NCBI RefSeq assembly: GCF_019090165.1
Contig: NZ_JAHRIB010000024.1
Coordinates: 62,001-126,000, forward strand
Length of the DNA stretch: 64,000 nt
DNA from: Streptomyces sp. BV286
Lineage (GTDB): Bacteria; Actinomycetota; Actinomycetes; Streptomycetales; Streptomycetaceae
Reading direction: 5' to 3'
In this document: piece by piece, positions 7,617-28,946 of the stretch
How the letters are laid out: each line of letters starts with the position of its first letter
Position numbering within the stretch: the stretch's first letter is position 1
Position numbers and translations under genes: made by a program
The notes under the pieces: model-generated
What the model was told of the DNA's origin: nothing
Databases searched by the model: none
The model's input: only the letters and a program-made list of their open reading frames with translations

Positions 7617-9092
7617 TTATGCGGGAAGGAAGTTGATCGGGTGGTTGTCCGTCGCCCACAGGTACTGGACGGCGTACGCGCGCCAGGGCCGCCAGTCCGT
7701 GGCGCGTGCCGTCAGCGCGGCGGGAGTGGACGGCAGGTCCAACTCCTGTGCGGCGCGCCTGACTCCGAGGTCCGTGGGCAGGAAGGCGTCGGGGTCACCG
7801 AGGGCACGCATGGCGATGATCTCCACGGTCCAGGGTCCGAACCCGGGCAGGGCGAGCAGCCGGGCCCGGGTCTGCGCCCAGTCGCCCTCGACGCCCAGGT
7901 TGAGGGTGCCGTCGGCGAGTTGGCGCACAAGTGTGGTGAGCGTGCCGCGGCGGGTGGCCGGCATGGCGAGGGCCTCGGGGTCGAGCGCGGCCAGTGACTC
8001 CGGCGACGGGAAGAGGTGTGTGAGACCGCCTCCGGGATCCTCGACCGCTTCTCCGTGGGCCGCGACCAGACGCGCCGCGTGTGTACGGGCCGCGGCCGTG
8101 GACACCTGCTGGCCCAGCACGGCCCGGACGGCGAACTCGGCCTCGTCGACCGTACGGGGCACTCGGCGGCCCGGCGCCTTGTCCACGAGGGGCGCGAGGA
8201 CCGGGTCCGTACGCAGCTGGCCGTCGACCGCGACCGGGTCGGCGTCCAGGTCGAGCATGCGGCGGCAGCGGCTGATGGCGACGGCCAGATCGCGCAGGTC
8301 GCTGAGGGTGAGCCGGCAGCCGATGTGATCGGGTTCCGGAGTGAGCGCGACGACGGCGTGGCCGTACGGCAGACGCATCGTGCGCCGGTACGCGCCGTCG
8401 CGCCACTCCTCGACTCCGGGTACGGCGGTGGCGGCGAGGTGGCCGAAGAGGTTGTCGGGGTTGAGCGGGGCCCGGAAAGGCAGGCGGAGGGCCAGCACGC
8501 CCGGTGTGGGCGTGGAGCCGGCGCGGTTCCTGAGGGTTCTGGTGCGCAGTTCGCTCGGGGCGAGGGCGAAGACCTCGCGGACCGTGTCGTTGAAGGTGCG
8601 GATCGAGGAGAAGCCCGCCGCGAAGGCGATCTCGGCCATCGGGAGCGGGGTCGTCTCGATGAGCAGGCGTGCGGTCTGGGCGCGTTGGGCGCGGGCGAGG
8701 GCGAGTGGTCCCGCGCCCAGTTCGGCGAGGAGCTGGCGTTCGATCTGCCGGGTGCTGTAGCCGAGGCGGGTGGCGAGCCCCGGCACGCCCTCGCGGTCCA
8801 CGGTCCCGTCGCCGATCAGCCGCATCGCGCGGGCCACCAGGTCGGCCCGCTGGTTCCACTCGGGAGAGCCGGGGCTGGTGTCGGGGCGGCAGCGCTTGCA
8901 CGCCCGGAACCCGGCCTGCTGGCAGGCGGCGGCACTCGGGTAGAACGTCATGTTCTCCGGCTTCGGCGGCACCACGGGGCAGCTGGGCCGGCAGTAGATC
9001 CGCGTGGTCACGACCGCCGTGAAGAACCAGCCGTCGAAGCGCGCGTCCTTCGACCGGACGGCGCGCACGCAGCCCTCTGTATCGGTGTGCAT
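7617..9092 (-). CDS. Ada regulator fused to AlkA-type DNA glycosylase
   Basis: A 491-residue bifunctional alkylation-response protein. Residues 1-72 form the Ada zinc/methyl-phosphotriester domain, with four cysteines at 34 (the likely methyl acceptor), 38, 65 and 68. An AraC-type HTH follows (about 80-185: LATRLGYSTRQIERQLLAELG). The C-terminal half is AlkA-like, with a helix-hairpin-helix (LPGFGPWTVEIIAMRALGDP) and the catalytic aspartate in FLPTDLGVRRA. It would sense methylated phosphates, activate transcription and excise alkylated bases. Start codons at 9092, 9104 and 9128 are all possible; 9092 fits family N-termini (MHTDTEGCVRAV). ogt follows nine bases downstream. Confidence 0.93.
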   Translation of the reverse strand: MHTDTEGCVRAVRSKDARFDGWFFTAVVTTRIYCRPSCPVVPPKPENMTFYPSAAACQQAGFRACKRCRPDTSPGSPEWNQRADLVARAMRLIGDGTVDREGVPGLATRLGYSTRQIERQLLAELGAGPLALARAQRAQTARLLIETTPLPMAEIAFAAGFSSIRTFNDTVREVFALAPSELRTRTLRNRAGSTPTPGVLALRLPFRAPLNPDNLFGHLAATAVPGVEEWRDGAYRRTMRLPYGHAVVALTPEPDHIGCRLTLSDLRDLAVAISRCRRMLDLDADPVAVDGQLRTDPVLAPLVDKAPGRRVPRTVDEAEFAVRAVLGQQVSTAAARTHAARLVAAHGEAVEDPGGGLTHLFPSPESLAALDPEALAMPATRRGTLTTLVRQLADGTLNLGVEGDWAQTRARLLALPGFGPWTVEIIAMRALGDPDAFLPTDLGVRRAAQELDLPSTPAALTARATDWRPWRAYAVQYLWATDNHPINFLPA

Positions 9093-9266
9093 CCCGTTCT
9101 GCATGCGTCCAGCATCGGCCATGGTCACGGCGATGGCTGGCGAGAATCCGACATCTACCTGCGGTGGCCGCCCCCGCCCCGCTGCCCCCGCCTGCGGGAT
9201 TCACCGCGGACGGTGACGAGGCGACCTGCCCGTCCCGTCCCCACCGGCTCACTGACTACCCACGTA

Positions 9267-9310
9267 CCGACTCACCGACTCACCGACTCACCGACTCACC
9301 GACTCACCGA
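9267..9310. repeat. Five-copy 8-bp tandem repeat
   Basis: The unit CGACTCAC is repeated five times without a break in the 235-bp gap between the polyketide synthase stop and the ada-like start. The surrounding 9093-9266 has no gene that I can support. Looser ACTGACTAC and GGCTCACTG copies precede the perfect array. Confidence 0.8.
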
Positions 9311-9320
9311 TCATGATCGG
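9307..9320. promoter_or_regulatory. 14-bp perfect palindrome after the PKS gene
   Basis: CCGATCATGATCGG is self-complementary and lies six bases beyond the PKS stop codon, at the end of the 8-bp repeat array. A partial copy (CATGATCCGCC) overlaps the last PKS codons. It could be a protein-binding operator or part of a termination structure; the sequence does not decide. Confidence 0.45.
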
Positions 9321-9326
9321 CCCGGC

Positions 9327-17891
<8,565 letters not shown>

Positions 17892-18016
17892 GTCCCCCAC
17901 CCGTACGGTCCCCGCACTGTCCTCCCCCGACTGGGGCGAGCCTACGTCGCACCGAACGCAAGATCGAAAGACGCGGGGCCCGGACGGTGGGCGTGTCGCC
18001 ACCCGGCGGGCGTGCC

Positions 18017-22000
<3,984 letters not shown>

Positions 22001-22160
22001 TCAGGTCTTGTCGAGACTGGTCGAAGCAGTTGACATACGGGAGTTGATGTCAGGTCAGAATGCGACTGCTGAGGACAAAGGCACCTAGTGAGCCACAGAA
22101 AACCCTAAGACCCGAACACAATCGGAGCAAGATCCCTGTCGGACTTTGTGTGATCCTGAG

Positions 22161-22300
22161 GACCGGTGGGGTGGGGTACCAGACCGGTGGGGTGCGGGAT
22201 ACCAAGACCGGTGATGTGCGGGGGGGGTACCGGAACCGGTGGGGCGCGGGATATCCGGAGCGTGGGTGCAGGGCGTCCGGAGCGTGGGTGCGGGCCGTCC
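22161..22300. repeat. Degenerate tandem repeat of 21-29 bp units
   Basis: About six units starting GACCGGTGGGGTGCGGGATA, with 21-29 bp periods, ending in two nearly identical 22-bp units (GGAGCGTGGGTGC..., 22257-22300). They fill most of the 407-bp gap 21953-22359 between the beta-galactosidase start and the macro-domain stop. No convincing gene occurs in the gap; 21953-22160 should hold the beta-galactosidase promoter, but no clear hexamers were recognised. Confidence 0.7.
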
Positions 22301-22359
22301 GGACCGGCAGGCACGGGGCACCCGCCCCGGGCCTCGCCCGCGGGGCTCTCCCGGTCCGG

Positions 22360-22869
22360 TCAGCGCACCTGCGCGGCGAACGCCTCGTACGCCTGCTCGT
22401 CGAAGAGGACGAACCTGACCTCGGCCACCGCCGTCTCCGTGTCCCGCACCGTCCGGACCGCGATACGGGCGGCGTCGTCCATCGGCCATCCGTAGATGCC
22501 CGCGGAGACGGCCGGGAACGCGACGGTCCGCGCGCCCAGTTCGCCGGCGACACGCAGCGACTCCCGGTAGCAGGAGGCCAGCAGCCCGGACCGGTCCTCG
22601 CTGCGGCTGAAGACGGGACCGACGGTGTGGATCACCCACCGCGCGTCCAGCTTTCCGGCGGTGGTGGCGACGGCCTGGCCGGTCCGGAGGCCCTTGCCGT
22701 ACTGGGCGGCGCGGAGCCTGCGGCACTCGGCGAGGATCTCGGGGCCGCCGCGCCGGTGGATGGCTCCGTCCACGCCTCCACCGCCGAGCAGGGAGGAGTT
22801 CGCGGCGTTGACGATCGCGTCCACGCTCTGCCGCGTGATGTCACCCAGGACGAGCTCGACTGCGGTCAT
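22360..22869 (-). CDS. Macro-domain protein (ADP-ribose / O-acetyl-ADP-ribose hydrolase type)
   Basis: A compact macro domain of 169 residues, close to the size of the stand-alone YmdB-type deacetylases. Family motifs: [24 protein letters not shown] at the N-terminus, [14 protein letters not shown] in the ligand loop, WVIHTVGP, and the SAGIYGWP segment binding the distal ribose. It should bind ADP-ribose-type metabolites and may deacetylate O-acetyl-ADP-ribose or remove ADP-ribose from proteins. The ATG at 22869 overlaps the stop of the FAD oxidoreductase gene as ATGA, so translation is probably coupled. An upstream in-frame codon would extend into that gene and is rejected. Confidence 0.93.
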   Translation of the reverse strand: MTAVELVLGDITRQSVDAIVNAANSSLLGGGGVDGAIHRRGGPEILAECRRLRAAQYGKGLRTGQAVATTAGKLDARWVIHTVGPVFSRSEDRSGLLASCYRESLRVAGELGARTVAFPAVSAGIYGWPMDDAARIAVRTVRDTETAVAEVRFVLFDEQAYEAFAAQVR

Positions 22870-24284
22870 GTCTGGCGCAGCCTCTTCCACACGGCCTTGG
22901 CGGCGTTGTGCCCGGACATGCCGTGCACGCCCGGGCCCGGCGGCGTGGCCGAGGAGCAGATGTAGATCGCCGGGTGCGGGGTGCCGTACGGGAACAGCGA
23001 CAGCTTGGGGCGCAGCAGCAGTTGCAGGCCGGAGGCGGCGCCGCAGCCGATGTCACCGCCCACGTAGTTCGCGTTGCGGGCGGCGAGTTCGGGTGGGCCC
23101 GCCGTGGCCCGGGCGAGGACGCGGTCGCGGAAGCCGGGCGCGAACCGCTCCAGTTGGCGCTCGATCGCGTCCGTGAGGTCGCCGTTCCAGCCGTTCGGGA
23201 CATGGCCGTACGCCCAGAACACGTGCTTGCCGTCCGGCGCCCGGGACGGGTCGACGACACTGGGCTGCACGGTGATCAGGAACGGTGCGTCCGGGGCCCG
23301 GCCCTCGCGGGAGGCCGCGCGCAGGGCGCCCCGGATCTCGGCGCTGTCCGCGCCGACCTGCACCGTGCCGGCCGTGCGGGGCTCCTTCGCGGTCCACGGC
23401 ACCGGCCCGTCGAGGGCGTAGTCGACCTTGAAGACGCCCGACCCGTACCGGTACCGCTCGTAGTAGCGCCCGAAGCCCGCGATCCGGCTCAGCGCGGTGG
23501 GCGAGGTGTCGAAGACGTACGCGCGCGCGGGAGGCAGGTCGTCGAGGCGCTTGACCTCGTAGTCGGTGTGGACGGTGCCGCCCAGGTCCTTGAGGTACGC
23601 GGCGAGCGCGTCGGAGATCGCCTGGGATCCGCCGCGGGCGACGGGCCAGCCCCGGGTGTGCGCGGCCAGTGCGAAGACGAGGCCGACGGCGCCGGTGGCG
23701 AGGCCGTCGAGCGGGGACATGACGTGCGCGACGAGCCCGGCGAACAGCGCCTTGGCCCGCTCGTCGCGGAACCTGCGCATCAGCCAGGTCGAGGGCGGCA
23801 GTCCGACCAGGCCGAAGCGGGCGAGGGTGACCGGATCGCGCGGCAGCGCGCTGAGCGGCAGGGACATGAAGTCCCGTACGAGCGTGTCCCACTGCGGGAG
23901 GAAGGGCTCGACGAGCCTGCGGTACGTGCCCGCGTCGCGTGGCCCGAACGAGGCCGCCGTCTCGGCCACGGACCGCGACAGCACGGCCGCCGTGCCGTCC
24001 AGGAAGGGGTGGGCCATGGGCAGTTCGGGCTGGAGCCACTCCAGGCCGTACCGCCCGAGGGGCATCGCCCGGAAGGCGGGTGAGCCGGCGCCCAGGGGAT
24101 GCGCGGCCGAGCACGGGTCGTGCCGGAAGCCGGGCAGGGTCAGCTCCTCGGTGCGCGCGCCTCCGCCGACGGTGTCGCGCGCTTCGAAGACGGCCACGGA
24201 GAAGCCTCGGCGGGCCAGCTCCACGGCAGCCGTCAGTCCGTTCGGTCCCGCACCCACCACGACGGCATCGAGCATCGACGGCAC
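22866..24284 (-). CDS. Phytoene-desaturase-like FAD-dependent oxidoreductase
   Basis: A 472-residue flavoprotein. The dinucleotide-binding motif [16 protein letters not shown] is at residues 8-23, and the C-terminal FAD signature [20 protein letters not shown] is typical of the CrtI/retinol-saturase superfamily. The GTG at 24284 is chosen because AGGAG lies seven bases upstream; an internal ATG three codons on has no ribosome site. No carotenoid genes are nearby, so a role in carotenoid synthesis is not supported; the natural substrate is unknown. It is followed by, and overlaps, the macro-domain gene. Confidence 0.88.
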   Translation of the reverse strand: MPSMLDAVVVGAGPNGLTAAVELARRGFSVAVFEARDTVGGGARTEELTLPGFRHDPCSAAHPLGAGSPAFRAMPLGRYGLEWLQPELPMAHPFLDGTAAVLSRSVAETAASFGPRDAGTYRRLVEPFLPQWDTLVRDFMSLPLSALPRDPVTLARFGLVGLPPSTWLMRRFRDERAKALFAGLVAHVMSPLDGLATGAVGLVFALAAHTRGWPVARGGSQAISDALAAYLKDLGGTVHTDYEVKRLDDLPPARAYVFDTSPTALSRIAGFGRYYERYRYGSGVFKVDYALDGPVPWTAKEPRTAGTVQVGADSAEIRGALRAASREGRAPDAPFLITVQPSVVDPSRAPDGKHVFWAYGHVPNGWNGDLTDAIERQLERFAPGFRDRVLARATAGPPELAARNANYVGGDIGCGAASGLQLLLRPKLSLFPYGTPHPAIYICSSATPPGPGVHGMSGHNAAKAVWKRLRQT

Positions 24285-24373
24285 CTTCGGACTCCTTTGT
24301 CAGCCGATGGCCACTGGGGGTCAGGATATGCCGGGCCTCCGGCGGCCCCGTCCCGGCCCCGCGCCGCCCCGGA

Positions 24374-25207
24374 TCAGACGCCGTCCGACAGCAGTCCCAC
24401 CACCCGGCGGGCCGTGGCCGCGTCCCGCGCCGCCGTGAAGGGAAGGGTGTTGCCGCCGGTTATGCGGAACGGCTCTCCCGCGAGCGTCAGGTGCGCGCCA
24501 CCCGCCTCCTCGACGAGCAGGAGTCCCGCAGCGTGGTCCCAGGCGGCCTCCCAGGAGAACGCCGTCGCGTCCAGCTTGCCGCGGGCCACGGCGAGGTACT
24601 CCAGCCCGGCCGAACCGCAGGGCCGCGGGCTGACACCCTCCGTGCGCAGGCCCAGCAGCGCGCGCTTCTGGTCGTCCGTCGTGTAGTCGGGGTGGGACGT
24701 GGCGACTTCGAGGGCGCGGCCGGGGGTGGGTGCGCCGGCCCGGAGCGGTTCGCCGTCGAGCAGGGCGCCGCGGCCCCGGACGGCGACGGCGAGCTGGTCA
24801 CGGACCGGGGCGTACGTCCAGGACGCCAGCAGGACCCCGCCCCGGGCGAGCGCGACCAGCGTGCAGAAGCCGGGGTCGCCGTGGACGAACTGGCGCGTGC
24901 CGTCGACCGGGTCGACGATCCAGACGGGCGCTTCGCCCTGGAGCGCCTCGTACGTCGCCGGGTTGGCGTGGACCGCTTCCTCCCCTACCACCACCGACCC
25001 GGGCAGCATCTTGACGAGCACCTCGGTGAGATACTCCTCGGCCTTTCGGTCGGCGTCCGTGACCAGGTCGTGCGGGCCGCTCTTCTGGTCCACCTCGTGC
25101 GCCGCGAGCTGCCGGAAGCGCGGCATGATCTCGGCGGCGGCCGCCCGGCGGACGGCCTCCTCGACGTCGGCGGTGCGGTGGGCGAGAAACTCGTCGATGG
25201 TTTCCAT
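24374..25207 (-). CDS. Inositol monophosphatase family phosphatase
   Basis: A magnesium-dependent phosphatase of 277 residues. The metal-binding motifs are GEE (76-78), WIVDPVDGTRQFVHGD (97-112) and AWDHAAGLLLVEEAGG near the C-terminus. Family members hydrolyse inositol phosphate, histidinol phosphate or PAPs; the sequence does not separate these. An upstream ATG at 25219 is also possible, but its GGAGG lies only one base away, whereas from 25207 the spacing is long but workable. A 74-bp gap follows the FAD oxidoreductase start on the same strand. Confidence 0.9.
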   Translation of the reverse strand: METIDEFLAHRTADVEEAVRRAAAAEIMPRFRQLAAHEVDQKSGPHDLVTDADRKAEEYLTEVLVKMLPGSVVVGEEAVHANPATYEALQGEAPVWIVDPVDGTRQFVHGDPGFCTLVALARGGVLLASWTYAPVRDQLAVAVRGRGALLDGEPLRAGAPTPGRALEVATSHPDYTTDDQKRALLGLRTEGVSPRPCGSAGLEYLAVARGKLDATAFSWEAAWDHAAGLLLVEEAGGAHLTLAGEPFRITGGNTLPFTAARDAATARRVVGLLSDGV

Positions 25208-25425
25208 GTGCTCGATCATGCCTCCATGAGAGCACGCGCCACTGACAATCCCCGCCGGGAGGGTGCATCACGGGTGGAATCACCATGAACAACGGGAGTG
25301 CGCAGCCCAGCGGCGTTCGCCCGGTTCGGGGGGCCTTCGCGGGCGGGCCGCCCGCGGCTTCTGCGCGGTGGGTTGCGCCGGGCCGAGCCGGGCGCTGACT
25401 CACCGGGCCGGCCCGGCCCGGCAGG

Positions 25426-27393
25426 TCAGCGTCCGACGGCGTACCCCTGCATCCCGCGCGGATTCGCGGCCGCCGACAGCACACCGGTCCGCGGGTCCCT
25501 CGCCACCGCGCACAGCCGCCCCTCGGACCAGGCGTCGCCGACCTGGACGTCGTGACCGCGGCGGCGCAGCTCCCCGACGACCCCGGGGTCCGTGCGGGAC
25601 TCGACGGTCACGCTGGCGGGGCCCATCCCGCGCGGGTGGAAGGAGCCGGGGAAGCTGTCGTTGTGCCAGTTCGGGGCGTCGATCGCGCCCTGGAGGTCCG
25701 GTCCGCCGCGTACCTCGGCGCGCAGGGCGACGGCCAGGAAGAAGTGCAGCTGCCACTGGTCCTGCTGGTCACCGCCGGGCGTGCCGAACGCCATGACGGG
25801 AACCCCGTCCCGCAGGGCGAGCGACGGCGTGAGCGTCGTACGGGGACGGCGGCCCGGCGTGAGGGAGTTGGGCAGGCCCTCCTCCAGCCAGGCCATCTGG
25901 AGGCGTGTGCCGAGCGGGAAGCCCAGCTCGGGAACGACCGGGTTGGACTGCAGCCAGCCGCCGCTGGGCGTGGCCGCGACCATGTTGCCCCAGCGGTCGA
26001 CGATGTCGAGGTGGCAGGTGTCGCCCCGGGTGCCGCCGTCCGCCGAGACGTCCGGCTCACCGGGCACCGGAGGTGCCGTCCGCCCGGTGGCGGCCGGTCC
26101 TCCCTCGCCGACCGGTCCTCCCTCGCCGTCCCGGCCCCCGTCCACGGCCGCGCCCTCCGTACCTGTGCCGTGAGGCGTCCCGGGATACCCGTTCCCCGCC
26201 GCGCCGCCCGCCCGCGCCACCGTCGGCTCCCCCGACCCGGGCACCCCGGATTCCTCGGCGCCGGTCTCTCCCGAGGCCACCTTGCGCGCGTGCTCGCTGA
26301 GCCGCGGAGGCCGTCCGCCCGGGCTTCCCGGCCGTAGCTCGCGGGAGGCCTTCTCGCCGATCAGCGCCCGCCGCCCGGCGTTGTAGCGCGCCGACAGCAG
26401 CTCCTCCAGGGGCACCTCCCCCGCGTCGCCGTACCAGGCCTCCCGGTCGGCCATCGCGAGCTTGCAGCCCTCGACCAGCAGGTGCACGTACTCGGCGGAG
26501 CCGTACCGCGGCAGCTCCGGCGGCAGCAGGGCCAGCTGCTGGAGGAACACCGGGCCCTGGCTCCAGGGGCCCGCCTTGCACAGGGTCCAGCCCCGCCAGT
26601 CGTACCTGGCAGGGGCCTCGTACGACGCCGACCAGCCGGCCAGGTCGGCCGCCGTCAGCGTGCCCGTGTGCCGCTTCCCGCTGGTGTCCGTCGTGGGGCG
26701 CCCCGCCTGGCGCACCAGGGCCTCCGCGATGAAGCCCTCGCGCCAGATCCGCCGCGCCTCCTCGATCTGCGCGATCCGGTCGTCGCCCGCGTGTGCCGCC
26801 TCCGCGAGGAGCCGCCGCCAGGTCGCGGCCAGCGCGGGATTGCGGAACAGCTCTCCCGGTTGCGGGGGCCGGCCGCCCGGCAGGTACACCTCGGCCGAGG
26901 ACGTCCACTCGGTCTCGAAGAGTGCCCGGACCGTCTCGACGGTCTCGGCGACGCGCTCCACGGGCGCGTGCCCGTCCTCGGCGTATCCGACGGCGTACTT
27001 CAGTACGTCCGCCAGGGACTTCGTGCCGTGGTCGCGCAGGAGCAGCATCCACGCGTCGAAGGCGCCGGGCACGGCGGCCGCGAGGGGCCCGGTGCCGGGG
27101 ACGAGGTCCAGTCCCAGCGCCCGGTAGTGGGCGATCGTGGCGCCGGCCGGCGCCACACCCTGTCCGCACAGCACCCGTACCTCCCCGCCCGCCGGGGCGA
27201 CGATGACCGGTACCTCACCGGCGGGCCCGTTGAGGTGCGGTTCGACGACGTGCAGGACGAAACCGGCGGCCACGGCGGCGTCGAACGCGTTGCCGCCGTC
27301 CTCCAGCACGGCCATCGCCGACTGCGAGGCGAGCCAGTGCGTGGAGGACACCATCCCGAAGGTGCCCTGGAGCGTGGGTCGGGTCGTGAACAC
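25426..27393 (-). CDS. Gamma-glutamyltransferase family protein without signal peptide
   Basis: A 655-residue Ntn-hydrolase of the gamma-glutamyltransferase superfamily. The N-terminal half carries the GGNAFDAAVAAGF and GPAGE motifs. The expected self-cleavage nucleophile is Thr459 in GDTCHLDIVDRWGN, where the family usually has TTH. The loop SGGWLQSN follows, then the GTRLQMAWL and GTPGGDQQDQW segments of the small subunit. No export signal is present, unlike the paralogue at 44252-46063. An 80-residue Gly/Pro/Glu-rich insertion (about 374-455) sits just before the processing site. The GTG at 27393 has GAGGAG eight bases upstream. It probably hydrolyses gamma-glutamyl or related amide substrates in the cytoplasm. 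Confidence 0.87.
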   Translation of the reverse strand: MFTTRPTLQGTFGMVSSTHWLASQSAMAVLEDGGNAFDAAVAAGFVLHVVEPHLNGPAGEVPVIVAPAGGEVRVLCGQGVAPAGATIAHYRALGLDLVPGTGPLAAAVPGAFDAWMLLLRDHGTKSLADVLKYAVGYAEDGHAPVERVAETVETVRALFETEWTSSAEVYLPGGRPPQPGELFRNPALAATWRRLLAEAAHAGDDRIAQIEEARRIWREGFIAEALVRQAGRPTTDTSGKRHTGTLTAADLAGWSASYEAPARYDWRGWTLCKAGPWSQGPVFLQQLALLPPELPRYGSAEYVHLLVEGCKLAMADREAWYGDAGEVPLEELLSARYNAGRRALIGEKASRELRPGSPGGRPPRLSEHARKVASGETGAEESGVPGSGEPTVARAGGAAGNGYPGTPHGTGTEGAAVDGGRDGEGGPVGEGGPAATGRTAPPVPGEPDVSADGGTRGDTCHLDIVDRWGNMVAATPSGGWLQSNPVVPELGFPLGTRLQMAWLEEGLPNSLTPGRRPRTTLTPSLALRDGVPVMAFGTPGGDQQDQWQLHFFLAVALRAEVRGGPDLQGAIDAPNWHNDSFPGSFHPRGMGPASVTVESRTDPGVVGELRRRGHDVQVGDAWSEGRLCAVARDPRTGVLSAAANPRGMQGYAVGR

Positions 27394-27486
27394 GGGCGAA
27401 CTCCTCGCTGCGGGGCGGGCCGTAGGACTACGGGGCGGGCCTGAGGACTGCTGGCCGGGCGTCCGGCGATGGTACGCAGGCCTGCG

Positions 27487-28131
27487 CTACCGGGACTCCG
27501 AGGGCCGCCAGGCCGTCGTCCCCAGGATGTTCTCCGGACCGATGTCGAGCGGGTACGGGGGCCGTACGGTCACGGTGTCGTCCCCCTTCTCCGGGGCGAC
27601 GCGGAGGTACACGCCGTCCTGGTTGTGCATGCGCCAGTACAGGCTCGCGTGCGCCGACTCACCCGGTTCGAGGGTCAGCGGCCGGGGTCCGGGGTCCTCC
27701 GGTGCCATGGACACCTCGTCCGTGCCCTGGGCGGTCCGAACGCCGGCGATGGGCTCGCCCGTAGAGTCGAGGACGGTGACGGCCGGATAGCCGTTCAACT
27801 CGTAGGGCTTGCTGCCGCAGTTGGTGACGTCGAGGCCCATGGCACGCAGCCCCATGGCTCCGTCGCCCTGGTCGGCGTGGAAGCGCAGACCGGACGCCGG
27901 GCAGTCCTGCCCCTGCAGGCCGGAGACGGCCGGAGACGGCTCGGGGGCCGCGGACGGGGGCGCGGACGGGCGCGGAGGCGGCTCCACCGTCAGGGTCGGC
28001 GTCGGGGTGGGGTCCCGTTCGGGGTTGCTCTCACGGTCCAGTTCGGCGGAGAGCCCGCAGCCGCTCGCGGTCAGCGTCAGCAGGCAGACGAGGGCGGCGC
28101 TGCGCAACGGTCCAGGGCGTGTCGCGATCAC
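27487..28131 (-). CDS. DUF4232-type lipoprotein
   Basis: A 214-residue predicted surface lipoprotein. The GTG at 28131 gives a classic signal (IATRPGPLRSAALVCLLTLTASGC) with the lipobox cysteine near residue 24, followed by a Pro/Thr-rich tether (PERDPTPTPTLTVEPPPR). The globular part resembles DUF4232: CPASGLRFHADQGDGAMG, LDVTNCGSKPYELNGYPAV and a final VTVRPPYPLDIGPENIL. A start at 28281 overlapping the response-regulator stop would give a Gly/Thr-rich leader before the signal and is unlikely. The 28132-28277 gap is a C-rich stretch with repeated CCGTCC motifs. Function unknown. Confidence 0.8.
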   Translation of the reverse strand: MIATRPGPLRSAALVCLLTLTASGCGLSAELDRESNPERDPTPTPTLTVEPPPRPSAPPSAAPEPSPAVSGLQGQDCPASGLRFHADQGDGAMGLRAMGLDVTNCGSKPYELNGYPAVTVLDSTGEPIAGVRTAQGTDEVSMAPEDPGPRPLTLEPGESAHASLYWRMHNQDGVYLRVAPEKGDDTVTVRPPYPLDIGPENILGTTAWRPSESR

Positions 28132-28277
28132 GCGCCGATCATCACACGGAACCTCCGGGGTCGTCCCTCGCCCCTTCTCGGGTTCCTCGGGCCGTCGCCC
28201 GGCCCGGCCGCCTGCCGTCCCTCCGTCCGTCATTCCTCCGTCCGCCGTCCCTCCGTCTTCCGTCGTCCCGGATTCCG

Positions 28278-28946
28278 TCACTCCGCCTGCCCGCGCGCCG
28301 TGACCAGTCCCGACTCGTAGGCGAACACGACCAGTTGGGCACGGTCACGGGCGCCGAGCTTGGTCATCGCACGGCTGATGTGGGTCTTGGCGGTGAAGGG
28401 GCTGATGACCATGTGGGCGGCGATCTCCTCGTTGGTGAGGCCACGGGCGGCGAGCGCGGTGACCTCGCGCTCGCGGCGGGTCAGGCACTCAAGCCCCGGC
28501 GCCTTCGCCCGGTCCGGCGGCCGGGAGACGAACTCGCCGATCAGCGTGCGGGTGACGGACGGCGACAGCAGGGCCTCGCCGCGTGTGACGACCTCGATGG
28601 CCTGCAGCAGGTCGGCCGGCTCGGTGTCCTTGAGTAGGAAGCCGCTGGCACCGGCCCGCAGCGCCTCGAAGACGTACTCGTCGAGGCCGTAGTTGGTCAG
28701 CATCACCACGCGGACGCCGGACAGCCGCGGGTCGGCGGCGATGCGGCGGGTCGCCTCGATGCCCGTCATCACCGGCATCTGGACGTCGACCAGGGCGATG
28801 TCCGGCATCTGGGCGCGCACCAGCGCCACGCCCTGCTCACCGTCGGCGGCCTCACCGACCACCTCGATGCCGTCCTCGGCCTCCAGGAGGGCCCGGAACC
28901 CGGCCCGCATGAGGGCCTGGTCGTCGATGAGCGCGACCCGGATCAC
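28278..28946 (-). CDS. NarL/LuxR-type response regulator
   Basis: A 222-residue two-component response regulator. The receiver domain has DDQ acidic residues near the N-terminus and phosphoacceptor Asp54 in IALVDVQMPVMTG. The C-terminal LuxR helix-turn-helix is LTRREREVTALAARGLTNEE with TAKTHISRAMTKLGARDRAQ. The GTG start overlaps the kinase stop codon (GTGTGA), so the pair is translationally coupled. Its targets are unknown; the lipoprotein downstream or the divergent AhpD-like gene are possible. Confidence 0.95.
   Translation of the reverse strand: MIRVALIDDQALMRAGFRALLEAEDGIEVVGEAADGEQGVALVRAQMPDIALVDVQMPVMTGIEATRRIAADPRLSGVRVVMLTNYGLDEYVFEALRAGASGFLLKDTEPADLLQAIEVVTRGEALLSPSVTRTLIGEFVSRPPDRAKAPGLECLTRREREVTALAARGLTNEEIAAHMVISPFTAKTHISRAMTKLGARDRAQLVVFAYESGLVTARGQAE

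Noticed and set aside
9267..9310. Possible CRISPR array
   Set aside because: Units are 8 bp and directly adjacent with no spacers.
22161..22300. Possible CRISPR array or coding repeat
   Set aside because: Units are degenerate and contiguous; translations on both strands are low-complexity with no start or ribosome site.
28132..28281. GTG 28281 start of the lipoprotein overlapping the response regulator stop
   Set aside because: It would place a Gly/Thr-rich leader before a normal lipoprotein signal peptide.
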